Source: Butyricicoccus pullicaecorum
Lineage (GTDB): Bacteria; Bacillota; Clostridia; Oscillospirales; Butyricicoccaceae
Reading direction: 5' to 3'
DNA: 60,208 bases
NCBI GenBank assembly: GCA_018366195.1
Contig: JAGZIN010000017.1
Coordinates: 1 to 60,208, forward strand
The position numbers were made by a program, and so were the translations under genes. Positions within the stretch are counted from its first letter, which is position 1; every line of letters begins with the position of its first letter. Below are positions 15,547 through 23,785 of this stretch, one piece after another. The notes below the pieces were generated by a model. That model was not told the origin of the DNA and searched no databases. It saw only the letters and a list, made by a program, of their open reading frames with translations.

Positions 15547-15885
15547 ATGAGATTACCCGTTCATTATTTGGAAGTCAATACCTTTGAGCAACAAAATCAT
15601 CTTTTTGCCATGACCAAAGAATATCTGATAAAATGGCTGGAAAATTTGTGGTATGATAGCCCGAAAGAATTTGAGGAGCAATATTATGCCAATATTAGCA
15701 CAGTTTTAGAGAATTATAAATTTGAAAATGAAGGAATCTCCTTTAGTCGCTCGTATTCTTATGAACCACCTTTGGATTATATTTCGGTATCTATCAGAAT
15801 TTATGACCAAGCAGATGATTATGTGGCAGAATATAGGGCATTCTATGATTTGGACTTACATATTTTTGATGATACAATGAGATAG
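15547..15885 (+). CDS. hypothetical acidic protein, 112 residues
   Basis: Not recognised. The protein is acidic, rich in Tyr and Phe, and has no signal peptide or membrane helix. The centre, Trp-Tyr-Asp-Ser-Pro-Lys-Glu-Phe-Glu-Glu, is followed by alternating hydrophobic strands (Tyr-Ile-Ser-Val-Ser-Ile-Arg-Ile-Tyr). Start ATG 15547 has GGAGGGTG 9-10 bases upstream. Lower G+C than its neighbours and an isolated position suggest an accessory gene; small proteins of this look often are immunity-type partners, but nothing here proves that. Confidence 0.6.
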   Translation: MRLPVHYLEVNTFEQQNHLFAMTKEYLIKWLENLWYDSPKEFEEQYYANISTVLENYKFENEGISFSRSYSYEPPLDYISVSIRIYDQADDYVAEYRAFYDLDLHIFDDTMR

Positions 15886-16034
15886 GAAGTCCTGTCCGTT
15901 CTGTATTTCATTTTATTCTATCACTGAAGGAAGAAAATGGACAGTGTATTACGGCTCGATATCCTTTTATGATGCAGGGGTACCATACAGATTGCATAGC
16001 TATAATCGGATTTGTGATGTTTTTGTGTACGTTA

Positions 16035-16063
16035 TTGTATTTTACATACAATGATGCTATAAT
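16035..16063 (+). promoter_or_regulatory. promoter of the foldase gene
   Basis: TTGTAT (16035-16040), 17-bp spacer, TATAAT (16058-16063). Confidence 0.7.
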
Positions 16064-16117
16064 AAGAAGAACTCGGCGCACAAACTGTGCGACAAATGAT
16101 ACAAGGGAGTTATGGGA

Positions 16118-17296
16118 ATGATGAAGATGTTTGGCAAGCGGATTCTGGCAATGGCGGTTGCTTCAGCTATTGTTGCAGGCATCACAATGACATACGGGAT
16201 TCCGAATATTAAGTATAAGCCGGTACGTTCCTCTGCACCGGTCGTCATGACCGTCAATGGAGACGATGTACATGCAGATGAGTTTCGTGCATATCTCAAA
16301 TACAATAAGATGTATATGGAAAATATGCTGAGCTATTATGGATATGATGATTCGGTCTGGAGTGACCCGCAGGTAGGCGCTCCGTTTGTGGAACAGCTGT
16401 TTGATATGGCAGATCAGCAGGCGGCCTATATGCGTGCCATCACAGGAGAGTTTGATGCTCTGCATCTGAAACTCACACGCGAGGAAAAAGAGCGTGCAGA
16501 GGCAGATAAGCAATTACAAATCGAGCAGATGGGCGGCAAGGAAATGTTTAACGACTGGCTTGCAAGCTTTGATTATACCTCTCAGATTTATGATAATACC
16601 GTTGCGACAACCGCATATTTGGGCGCAATTGAGCGTGCATATTATGGGGAAAACGGTACCAAAACAACAGAGCAGGCAATCTTAGATGCCTTCCATGAAA
16701 ATTATCTGTGTGCAAAGCATATTCTGGTACAGACCGTAGACGGACTGGGAGAAGAGCTGACCGGTGAGGCGCTGTCAGCTGCCGAGAGCAAGGCAAACGA
16801 GGCACTGGAAAAGGTAAAGGCTGGCGAGGACTTTGATACGCTGGTTCAGCAATATAATGAAGACCCCGGCATGGAGATGTATCCGGAGGGTTATGTATTT
16901 ACAGATGGAGATATGGTCAAGGAGTTCTATGACGGCGCAAAGGCGTTAGAGCCGGGACAGACTTCTGGGGAGCTGGTCAAGAGCAGCTTTGGTTGGCATA
17001 TTATCAAGCGTGAGCCGTTGACGAAGGAGCAAATGACTCCAGCGATTCAGCAGCAGCTGATTCATCAGTTGACAGGAAAAACCTTTGATGATGAGGTAAC
17101 AGCGCTGGTAGAATCTGTGAAGATTGAGCATACTGGTGAGTATGGTGAGGCAAATTATGAGAATCTCATGAAAATCATTGCCCCAGAAACACCTGATGCA
17201 GAGAAGCCGGATACAGAGGAATCTGGGAAGCCGGACGCACAAGGAGATCCGGAAGCAGAAGGTACGGCAGAGACGGAAGGGCAGCCGGCAGAGTAA
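16118..17296 (+). CDS. exported peptidyl-prolyl isomerase (PrsA/SurA-like)
   Basis: 392 residues. An N-terminal hydrophobic stretch after Lys-Arg (about 10-28) works as a signal or anchor; there is no lipobox Cys, unlike Bacillus PrsA. A helical SurA-N-like region follows, then a parvulin rotamase domain at about 195-300 starting Ala-Lys-His-Ile-Leu-Val and ending Phe-Gly-Trp-His-Ile-Ile. The tail from 360 is a Glu/Pro/Gly/Asp-rich low-complexity stretch, probably in or near the cell wall. It would help fold exported proteins. ATG 16118 has AGGGAG at the right distance; the ATG six bases earlier is too close. Confidence 0.85.
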   Translation: MMKMFGKRILAMAVASAIVAGITMTYGIPNIKYKPVRSSAPVVMTVNGDDVHADEFRAYLKYNKMYMENMLSYYGYDDSVWSDPQVGAPFVEQLFDMADQQAAYMRAITGEFDALHLKLTREEKERAEADKQLQIEQMGGKEMFNDWLASFDYTSQIYDNTVATTAYLGAIERAYYGENGTKTTEQAILDAFHENYLCAKHILVQTVDGLGEELTGEALSAAESKANEALEKVKAGEDFDTLVQQYNEDPGMEMYPEGYVFTDGDMVKEFYDGAKALEPGQTSGELVKSSFGWHIIKREPLTKEQMTPAIQQQLIHQLTGKTFDDEVTALVESVKIEHTGEYGEANYENLMKIIAPETPDAEKPDTEESGKPDAQGDPEAEGTAETEGQPAE

Positions 17297-17345
17297 AGAA
17301 ATTCGTATGGGTATTTCGGTTTGCTGCAAAAACAAATAACAGACC

Positions 17346-17384
17346 AAAAGAAGCGTGTCCGCTGATGTGGACACGCTTCTTTTG
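17346..17384. terminator. strong bidirectional terminator
   Basis: Long stem AAAAGAAGCGTGTCC / GGACACGCTTCTTTTG with an 8-base loop. It separates the foldase gene from the converging ArsC-like gene and carries T-runs on both strands. Confidence 0.9.
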
Positions 17385-17388
17385 GTAT

Positions 17389-17736
17389 TTAGAGGGTGGA
17401 TTCCCACTCTTTTTCGCGGAATCCTACCAGAACGGTGTCGCCATCAACCACAATGGGACGCTTGACCAGCATGCCGTCGCTGGCAAGCAGTGTGAGCTGT
17501 TCTTCCTCGGTCATTGTGGGAAGTTTGTCCTTGAGTCCCATTTCACGGTATAACATACCACTGGTATTGAAAAACTTCTTGAGCGGCATACCGCTTTTTT
17601 GATACCACAGACGCAGTTCGTCGGCAGTCGGGTTCTCGGTCTTGATGTCACGAGATTCGAATTCTTTTCCGTGCGCAGACAGCCAGTTTTTTGCTCTGAC
17701 ACAGGTAGAGCACTTGGGGTAGTGTACGAATAACAT
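17389..17736 (-). CDS. ArsC/Spx-family thioredoxin-fold protein (YffB-like)
   Basis: 115 residues with the redox motif Cys-Ser-Thr-Cys near residue 8 and the family block Arg-Pro-Ile-Val-Val-Asp near 96. Members are arsenate reductases, Spx regulators or reductases of unknown substrate. It lacks obvious arsenic-resistance neighbours, and Spx usually has Arg-Lys-Ala after the motif rather than Val-Arg-Ala, so neither specific role is assigned. Start ATG 17736 follows CAGGAGTG, which is also the end of the NUDIX gene 5 bases upstream; they form one transcript. Confidence 0.8.
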   Translation of the reverse strand: MLFVHYPKCSTCVRAKNWLSAHGKEFESRDIKTENPTADELRLWYQKSGMPLKKFFNTSGMLYREMGLKDKLPTMTEEEQLTLLASDGMLVKRPIVVDGDTVLVGFREKEWESTL

Positions 17737-17741
17737 AAAAA

Positions 17742-18167
17742 TCACTCCTGTTTCATGGCATATTGTACCGCCCAGATTTGCTGGGGGACATACATGGTTT
17801 CAATTTCTTCCAGTGGGAGCCATACAAAGGTATGGTTTGGTTCGGTCGGCTTTTGTACCTGCTTTCCAATGATACCGCGATAATAATATTGAATGGGGTG
17901 AAAGGGACCAATACGGTGGTGTATACAATAGCTGTCTGCTGAGCACAGGGGGGCAGTTACAGTCACTGCGAGCCCTGCTTCTTCCAGACATTCCCGATAA
18001 ATGCAGTCAAGGTGACTTTCACCGGCTTCGATACCGCCGCCCAGCAAAAAATAGCCTTTTGGAGTCCGTACACAGGCAAGCTTACCCTCTTTGATATCAA
18101 TGAGATAAGCGCCTGCGCGGTCAAAGTAATTGAGCTGTGGGTCTTTTGTGCCAAAAGTTTTATCCAT
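17742..18167 (-). CDS. NUDIX hydrolase
   Basis: 141 residues with a complete Nudix box, Gly-Gly-Ile-Glu-Ala-Gly-Glu-Ser followed by Arg-Glu-Cys-Leu-Glu-Glu-Ala-Gly-Leu, about residues 43-66. It hydrolyses nucleoside diphosphates linked to another group; the substrate cannot be assigned, although MutT-like damaged-nucleotide sanitising would suit its place just downstream of mfd (9-base gap). Start follows AAGGAGATT. Confidence 0.88.
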   Translation of the reverse strand: MDKTFGTKDPQLNYFDRAGAYLIDIKEGKLACVRTPKGYFLLGGGIEAGESHLDCIYRECLEEAGLAVTVTAPLCSADSYCIHHRIGPFHPIQYYYRGIIGKQVQKPTEPNHTFVWLPLEEIETMYVPQQIWAVQYAMKQE

Positions 18168-18176
18168 AGAATCTCC

Positions 18177-21100
18177 TTAGCATGCCGACTGTGTGGCGGC
18201 ATATTTTTGTATGAGGATTTGTGCCATTGCAAGCGGGGTTTCGTTGGCATTGAGCCGAAGGGACAGATAAGGGGTACTGCCTGCGTTGAGAAGCAGTCGA
18301 CCCGAAAAATCTGTATCGCCGCATAGAATCGACAGACGGCGGAAGTCTGCCTGTGCAAAGGTCAGAAGCAGTCGGCCATTTTCCTGTTTGATTTCAGTCA
18401 ATCCCTGTTCACTTGCCTGTGCACGAATCAGCGCAATGTCAAGCAATGCAATCGTTTCTGATGGCGGCTCACCGTAGCGGTCAATCAGTTCATCAAGCAA
18501 GTCACTGCGTCCTTCCTCTGAGCGAATCATGGCGATACGGCGATACAAATCCACACGCTGTCCCGGGTCGCTGACATATTCGGCAGGGAGATTGGCAGAC
18601 AATGTAAATTCTGCCGCACATTCGACACGATGAGGCGGAGTTTCACCCTTTTCTTCTAACACAGCTTCTTCCAGCAGCTTGAGATATAGGTCATAACCAA
18701 CGCTCATCATATGTCCGGATTGCTCCGGTCCAAGCACATTACCTGCACCACGGATTTCAAGGTCGCGCATTGCAATTTTGAAGCCCGAACCGAATTCGGC
18801 GAACTCCCGAATGGCGGATAAGCGTTTTTGTGAAGTTTCAGAAAGTACCTTACCGCGGCGAAAGGTAAGATATGCAAATGCACGGCGGCTGGAGCGGCCA
18901 ACACGTCCGCGAATCTGATGCAGTTGGGCAAGTCCCATGCAATCCGCATTTTCGATGATGAGCGTATTGGCATTGGGAATGTCGATGCCTGTCTCAATGA
19001 TTGTGGTGCAAACCAGAATATCCAAGACACCGTCGCTCATGTCATTCATCACTTTGGATAGTTCACGCATGTGCATTTTGCCGTGCGCAATTCCGATACG
19101 TGCATCAGGGAAAGCTTTTTGCAAGCGCAGAGCAGTTTGTTCAATGGATTCGACATAGTTGTGCAGATAATAGACCTGTCCGCCGCGTGCCAGCTCACGC
19201 CGAATGGCATCATAAATGACAAGTTCATTATATTCTGTCACATAGGTTTGTACAGGCCAGCGGTCGTGTGGAGGCTCCTCGATGGCTGACATATCTCGAA
19301 TTCCGGACAACGCCATATTCAGAGTACGTGGAATCGGTGTTGCGGAAAGTGTGAGCACATCAATCTGTTTGGACATCTCTTTGAGGGTTTCCTTGTGGCT
19401 GACGCCAAAGCGCTGTTCTTCATCAATGACCAAAAGTCCAAGGTCATGGAATTGAATCTTTTTGTTGAATAGCTTATGCGTACCAATGATAATATCAATG
19501 ATGCCATTTTGCAGCTGTTGCAGAATTTTTTTCTGCTCAGAGGGTGTCTTATGACGGGAAATAAATTCGATTTTCACAGGATATCCTGAAAAACGCTGGA
19601 TTGCTGTGAGATAATGCTGCCTTGCGAGCACGGTTGTCGGCACAAGGATAGCTGCCTGCTTGCCGGAAAGGATACATTTCATCACGGCGCGCAGGGCAAC
19701 CTCTGTTTTGCCAAATCCAACATCACCGCAGAGCAGGCGGTCCATCGGGCGGTCAGACTGCATGTCTTGCTTGATTTCCGCAATACAGCGCAGCTGGTCT
19801 TCTGTCTCCTCGTAAGGAAAGGACTGTTCAAATTCACGCTGCCAAACATCGTCCGGAGGAAAAGCATAGCCCTTGAGTCGGCTGCGTTCGGCATACAATT
19901 GCAGCAGACCGGCAGCAAGCACCTTGGCGGCTGCCTTGGCACGTGTGCGGGCACGCTGCCAGTCTGCACCACCCAGCTTGTTGAGTCGTACCTTTTCGGG
20001 GTCACTGCCTCCGATATATTTGGAAATCAAATCGAGTGATGTGGCGGGAACATAGAGAAAATCTGTGCCAGCAAATGCAATTTTTATAAAATCACGCTCT
20101 GCTCCATCAATCTTCATGCGTTCCATACCAATATACCGACCGATGCCGTGATGCTCATGCACAACAAGGTCGCCGGGGGTCAAATCCGCGTAGCTTTTGA
20201 CACGGTCGCGGTTAGACTTTTTGGTGTGTGAAGCTTTTTTGCGAGCCGCAGAATGTCCCTCGCTGAGCAGAATCAGACCAAGTTCCGGATATTCCAGACC
20301 GGCGGACAGTGCACCTTCTAAAATATGCACATGCCCTTGCGTGGGAAGGCGGTCAGAAAGGGGAGCATGGATATCATGTGCGGTCAATTCCTCCTGCATA
20401 TTTTTACACCGCAGTTCGGAGCTGCAAACCACGCAAACGGCATGATTTTGCCCCAGAAAGCTCTGGATATCTGCCGCAGCGATGTCGAATGAACCGCCAA
20501 AGGGATTCATCTGATTGACCACAAAGTTGACGAGCGTTTTCGGTGAAAGCTCTTCAACGGTATTGAGAAAGGTATCCAGCCGAATCAGCGGACGGGAGGA
20601 CAGTGCTCTGCACAGCGCTGTAAAGTCCAGCGCAAAAGCATCTGGCTCCTGCGGCAGTTCACCACGCTCAGTTAATGCCTCCAAGTCACCGGCAAGCCGC
20701 AGGGTATAGCCATGAACTGCTTCCCGCAGGCGTGGTGTGTCATCAATCAGAAAAATGGTGTCTTTTGGAAAATAGGAAAGTGGTGTTGCAGCATCTGGAT
20801 AGATGAGCGGCAAATACTTATCTGCGGAGGGCAGAGTCTGTGTTTCTATCAGGCGTTCTGCATCACGCTCCACATTGTGAACCAAATCAGGGTGTTTTTT
20901 ACGCTTTGCGCGCACGGCTTGCTCGAGTGCTTTGCACAAGCCGGAAATTCCGCCGTATGCGCAGGAGGGCAGGGTTTCCATGCAGGGCAGACAAACAAGC
21001 GTGTCTATCTGCTCTCCACGTCTTTGGGAGCCAACATCGAATCGCGCCATGGAATCAATTTCATCTCCCCAATATTCAATACGGACGGGGGATTGGGTAC

Positions 21101-21650
21101 AGGGAGCGAATACATCAAGGATTCCGCCGCGCACAGAGAATTGACCGGAGCCTTCGACTTGTGTACAACGCTGATAGCCTGCGTGAATCAGCTTTTGGGT
21201 GAGGTCTGTCAGTGGCGTGAGGTCTCCCGTGTGAATGGTAAAGCTGGCGGCGGAGAGTGTATGCGGCGGCAAGGTTTTTTGTACCAATGCAGCAGCAGAC
21301 AATGTAACCAGCGGCGCTGTTTGCAGACGCGAGAGGGCTTCGATGCGTGCCTGCTCGTATTGACGGGACATACCTTCCATGCCTGCCATACTAAGCTCTC
21401 GAGAAGGAATATGCACGACCGGAAGCTCAGAAAAAGTTTGCAAATCAGAAGCCAGACGCAAAGCGGTGGTATCTTCATCTGTGATGATGCAGACGGGGCG
21501 TGAGGTTTCCAAACGCAGAGCGGCGGCAAGCTGTGCTTTGGCGATGGGAGGAAGCCCCACCGCCAAAGCTGGTGTTTCTCCGGAAAGCAGACCTTTATAG
21601 AGCGTCTGATAGGGAGAAGAATTTGTGATACTGAGAGTAATATTTTGCAT
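18177..21650 (-). CDS. mfd: transcription-repair coupling factor Mfd
   Basis: Removes RNA polymerase stalled at DNA lesions and recruits UvrA. 1157 residues, normal family length. In order: the UvrB-like N-terminal domain, the RNA-polymerase-interaction domain around Leu-Val-Val-His-Glu-His-His-Gly-Ile-Gly-Arg-Tyr, the translocase with Walker A Gly-Asp-Val-Gly-Phe-Gly-Lys-Thr and the box Asp-Glu-Glu-Gln-Arg-Phe-Gly-Val, the second RecA-like lobe with the Gln-Ile-Arg-Gly-Arg-Val-Gly-Arg motif, and the C-terminal UvrA-interaction domain. It heads a unit with the NUDIX and ArsC-like genes. Confidence 0.97.
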   Translation of the reverse strand: MQNITLSITNSSPYQTLYKGLLSGETPALAVGLPPIAKAQLAAALRLETSRPVCIITDEDTTALRLASDLQTFSELPVVHIPSRELSMAGMEGMSRQYEQARIEALSRLQTAPLVTLSAAALVQKTLPPHTLSAASFTIHTGDLTPLTDLTQKLIHAGYQRCTQVEGSGQFSVRGGILDVFAPCTQSPVRIEYWGDEIDSMARFDVGSQRRGEQIDTLVCLPCMETLPSCAYGGISGLCKALEQAVRAKRKKHPDLVHNVERDAERLIETQTLPSADKYLPLIYPDAATPLSYFPKDTIFLIDDTPRLREAVHGYTLRLAGDLEALTERGELPQEPDAFALDFTALCRALSSRPLIRLDTFLNTVEELSPKTLVNFVVNQMNPFGGSFDIAAADIQSFLGQNHAVCVVCSSELRCKNMQEELTAHDIHAPLSDRLPTQGHVHILEGALSAGLEYPELGLILLSEGHSAARKKASHTKKSNRDRVKSYADLTPGDLVVHEHHGIGRYIGMERMKIDGAERDFIKIAFAGTDFLYVPATSLDLISKYIGGSDPEKVRLNKLGGADWQRARTRAKAAAKVLAAGLLQLYAERSRLKGYAFPPDDVWQREFEQSFPYEETEDQLRCIAEIKQDMQSDRPMDRLLCGDVGFGKTEVALRAVMKCILSGKQAAILVPTTVLARQHYLTAIQRFSGYPVKIEFISRHKTPSEQKKILQQLQNGIIDIIIGTHKLFNKKIQFHDLGLLVIDEEQRFGVSHKETLKEMSKQIDVLTLSATPIPRTLNMALSGIRDMSAIEEPPHDRWPVQTYVTEYNELVIYDAIRRELARGGQVYYLHNYVESIEQTALRLQKAFPDARIGIAHGKMHMRELSKVMNDMSDGVLDILVCTTIIETGIDIPNANTLIIENADCMGLAQLHQIRGRVGRSSRRAFAYLTFRRGKVLSETSQKRLSAIREFAEFGSGFKIAMRDLEIRGAGNVLGPEQSGHMMSVGYDLYLKLLEEAVLEEKGETPPHRVECAAEFTLSANLPAEYVSDPGQRVDLYRRIAMIRSEEGRSDLLDELIDRYGEPPSETIALLDIALIRAQASEQGLTEIKQENGRLLLTFAQADFRRLSILCGDTDFSGRLLLNAGSTPYLSLRLNANETPLAMAQILIQKYAATQSAC

Positions 21651-21704
21651 AGCAGTCTCCTGTCAGAAAATAGTGGGAAATGAACGGGAGAAGAAAATGG
21701 CAAA

Positions 21705-21727
21705 AGGGCAGATTTGTCATCTGCCCT
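21705..21727 (-). terminator. terminator after nifU
   Basis: Perfect 9-bp stem (agggcagat / atctgccct), 5-base loop, then TTTTGCC on the minus strand. Confidence 0.7.
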
Positions 21728-21765
21728 GATATGCGGAATCTAAAAAGAATCGCAGGTATTCTCGA

Positions 21766-22200
21766 TTAGTGCTCACAGTGACAAGTGAAGCAGTCACAAG
21801 AGCAGCCCAGAAGTGCTTCAGGGTCCTTACCCTGCTTGCGGTAGTAGTCTGCAATAGCAGAGCGCAATGCTTCCTCTGCCAGCACGGAACAGTGCATTTT
21901 TACCGGCGGCAAACCATCAAGTGCCTCTGCCACAGCCTGATTGGTGAGCTTCAGTGCTTCTTCCAAGGATTTTCCCTTGACCAGTTCCGTTGCCATAGAA
22001 GAGGTTGCGATGGCAGCACCGCAGCCGAATGTCTTGAACTTGACATCTTCAATGATACCGTCATCAGAAACCTTGAGATAAATCTTCATAATATCGCCGC
22101 ATTTTGCGTTGCCGACTTCACCGACACCGCTTGCGTCTTCAATTTCACCAACATTGCGTGGGTTTGTAAAATGGTCAAATACCTTTTCGCTGTAATCCAT
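21766..22200 (-). CDS. nifU: NifU/IscU-type iron-sulfur scaffold with Cys-rich tail
   Basis: Scaffold on which Fe-S clusters are built from sulfur supplied by NifS. The three cluster Cys are in Asn-Ala-Lys-Cys-Gly-Asp, Phe-Gly-Cys-Gly-Ala-Ala and Met-His-Cys-Ser-Val-Leu. At 144 residues it is slightly longer than minimal IscU because of a C-terminal tail packed with ligands, C-S-C-D-C-F-T-C-H-C-E-H, which could bind metal. It follows nifS by 30 bases. No suf genes or IscR are near, so this pair may be one of several Fe-S systems or the main one. Confidence 0.95.
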   Translation of the reverse strand: MDYSEKVFDHFTNPRNVGEIEDASGVGEVGNAKCGDIMKIYLKVSDDGIIEDVKFKTFGCGAAIATSSMATELVKGKSLEEALKLTNQAVAEALDGLPPVKMHCSVLAEEALRSAIADYYRKQGKDPEALLGCSCDCFTCHCEH

Positions 22201-22230
22201 AGCGTGTATCTCCTTTGTAAAAATAACGAA

Positions 22231-23460
22231 TTAGTGATGATGATTGTGATCGGCATGCAAATCACAGGCTGCGCTCATATCGGGCTTTCCGTCAATCCAG
22301 ACAGGGCTCATGGCACGCAGGGTAGAAACGACCTCTGTCACCTTTTCAATGAGGTAGTCCACATCTTCCTCGGTGTTTTGTTCGCCGAGTGTCAAACGCA
22401 GGGAGCCATGCGCGATTTCGTGCGGCAGACCAATCGCCATGAGGACATGGGAGGGGTCGAGGGAGCCGGTCGAGCATGCAGAACCTGTGGAGCTGCAAAT
22501 GCCCGCATAATCCAGACGCAAAATCAGACCTTCCCCTTCAATGGCTTCAAATACGAAAGAAGCCGTACCGGGCAGACGATTCACCGGGTCACCGGTATAG
22601 TGGGTATATGGGATTTTGTCCATAATGCCCTTCACAAGACGGTCGGTGAGCTTCTTTACATAGCCCATTTTTTCATCGAGATTGCTGCCGGTGGCGTCCT
22701 CGATTGCCTGTCCCAGACCAACGATCCCCGCCACATTTTCTGTACCAGAGGAAAGACCGCGTTCTTGTCCGCCGCCATAAATCAGCGGTTCGAGTGCGAT
22801 GCCCTTGCGCAGATAGAGTGCACCAATTCCCTTTGGTCCACGGAATTTGTGACCGGAAAGGGAGAGCATATCAATGCCCATTTCCTGTACATTGATGTGC
22901 ATATGCCCAACAGCCTGCACGGCGTCTGTGTGAAAAACAGCGCCATGTGCATGTGCAATTTCGGAAATTGCCTTCAAATCCTCGATGGTACCGATTTCAT
23001 TGTTGGCAGCCATAATGGTAACAATGGCAGTTTGGTCAGAAATGACAGATTTGAGCTGTTCGAGGTCAACATGACCTTCGGCATCTACGTCCAGATAGGT
23101 GACCGGATAGCCCTCCTTTTCGAGCGCCTCACAGGTATAGAGAACAGCATGGTGCTCGATTTTGGAAGTGATGATGTGTTTGCGGCCGCGTGCGGAGCGT
23201 CCCTTGACATAACCGCGAATGGCAAGGTTGTCCGCCTGTGAGCCGCCGCCGGTAAAGATGATTTCTTTGGATTCCTGTGCGCCGATTGCGCGGGCAACTT
23301 TTTCACGAGCGGTCGCAATGGCGCGATGATTTTCGCGGCCAATGCGGTAGAGGGAAGATGGATTTCCGTAAAACTCGGTCAAGTAGGGCTTCATAGCCTC
23401 ATATACAGATTCAGACATGGGCGTAGTTGCCGCATTGTCTGCATAAACAAAACGATTCAT
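22231..23460 (-). CDS. nifS: cysteine desulfurase NifS with His-rich C-terminus
   Basis: Pyridoxal-phosphate enzyme that takes sulfur from cysteine for Fe-S assembly. 409 residues. The PLP Lys is in Leu-Ser-Gly-His-Lys-Phe-Arg-Gly-Pro and the persulfide Cys in the flexible loop Cys-Ser-Ser-Thr-Gly-Ser-Ala-Cys-Ser. The last residues, D-L-H-A-D-H-N-H-H-H, form a His tail not needed for catalysis and matching in spirit the Cys tail of its partner NifU. Start follows AAGGAGGAG; first gene of the nifS-nifU unit. Confidence 0.95.
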   Translation of the reverse strand: MNRFVYADNAATTPMSESVYEAMKPYLTEFYGNPSSLYRIGRENHRAIATAREKVARAIGAQESKEIIFTGGGSQADNLAIRGYVKGRSARGRKHIITSKIEHHAVLYTCEALEKEGYPVTYLDVDAEGHVDLEQLKSVISDQTAIVTIMAANNEIGTIEDLKAISEIAHAHGAVFHTDAVQAVGHMHINVQEMGIDMLSLSGHKFRGPKGIGALYLRKGIALEPLIYGGGQERGLSSGTENVAGIVGLGQAIEDATGSNLDEKMGYVKKLTDRLVKGIMDKIPYTHYTGDPVNRLPGTASFVFEAIEGEGLILRLDYAGICSSTGSACSTGSLDPSHVLMAIGLPHEIAHGSLRLTLGEQNTEEDVDYLIEKVTEVVSTLRAMSPVWIDGKPDMSAACDLHADHNHHH

Positions 23461-23500
23461 TGAATAAATCTCCTCCTTGTGGAGTTCGTGTTCTATATTT

Positions 23501-23530
23501 AATATACACCGGAGCAGTAGGAATTATCAA
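23501..23530 (-). promoter_or_regulatory. probable nifS promoter
   Basis: On the minus strand TTGATA (23530-23525) and TATATT (23506-23501) are 18 bp apart, about 40 bases before the nifS start. Confidence 0.45.
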
Positions 23531-23703
23531 GCATGATTTTCTACAATTACATAGGCAGAAAATAGGTTATTTTGCACTGATTTGCTACACTTTAGGTGAA
23601 GGATACCAAGATAAATGGCTTCCAAAATTAAGTTTACTATGTTTACAAGGGAATTGCAATTGCTTTTCCAACAAAATCAAAAAAATGTGTAAAAAATTAT
23701 AAA

Positions 23704-23731
23704 AACCAGCCGTCCGAAAAGACGGCTGGTT
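23704..23731 (-). terminator. terminator of the stalk-domain protein gene
   Basis: Perfect 11-bp stem (aaccagccgtc / gacggctggtt) followed on the minus strand by TTTATAATTTTT. Confidence 0.85.
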
Positions 23732-23785
23732 GGTTGACAAAGCAGTTGTATGGTCGGCTCTCTGCTGTCAGATGTTAAACCACAG

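Larger units (their letters stand above)
23461..23785. other. intergenic region upstream of nifS
   Basis: No gene. It contains the nifS promoter region on its left side and the terminator of the facing gene on its right. The middle is A-T-rich with a small gcaattgc palindrome near 23653; no riboswitch is recognisable. Confidence 0.5.

Noticed and set aside
21769..23241. 490-codon open frame on the plus strand opposite nifU and nifS
   Set aside because: It lies wholly antisense to two certain genes; its length comes from their codon bias. No ribosome site and no recognisable domains.
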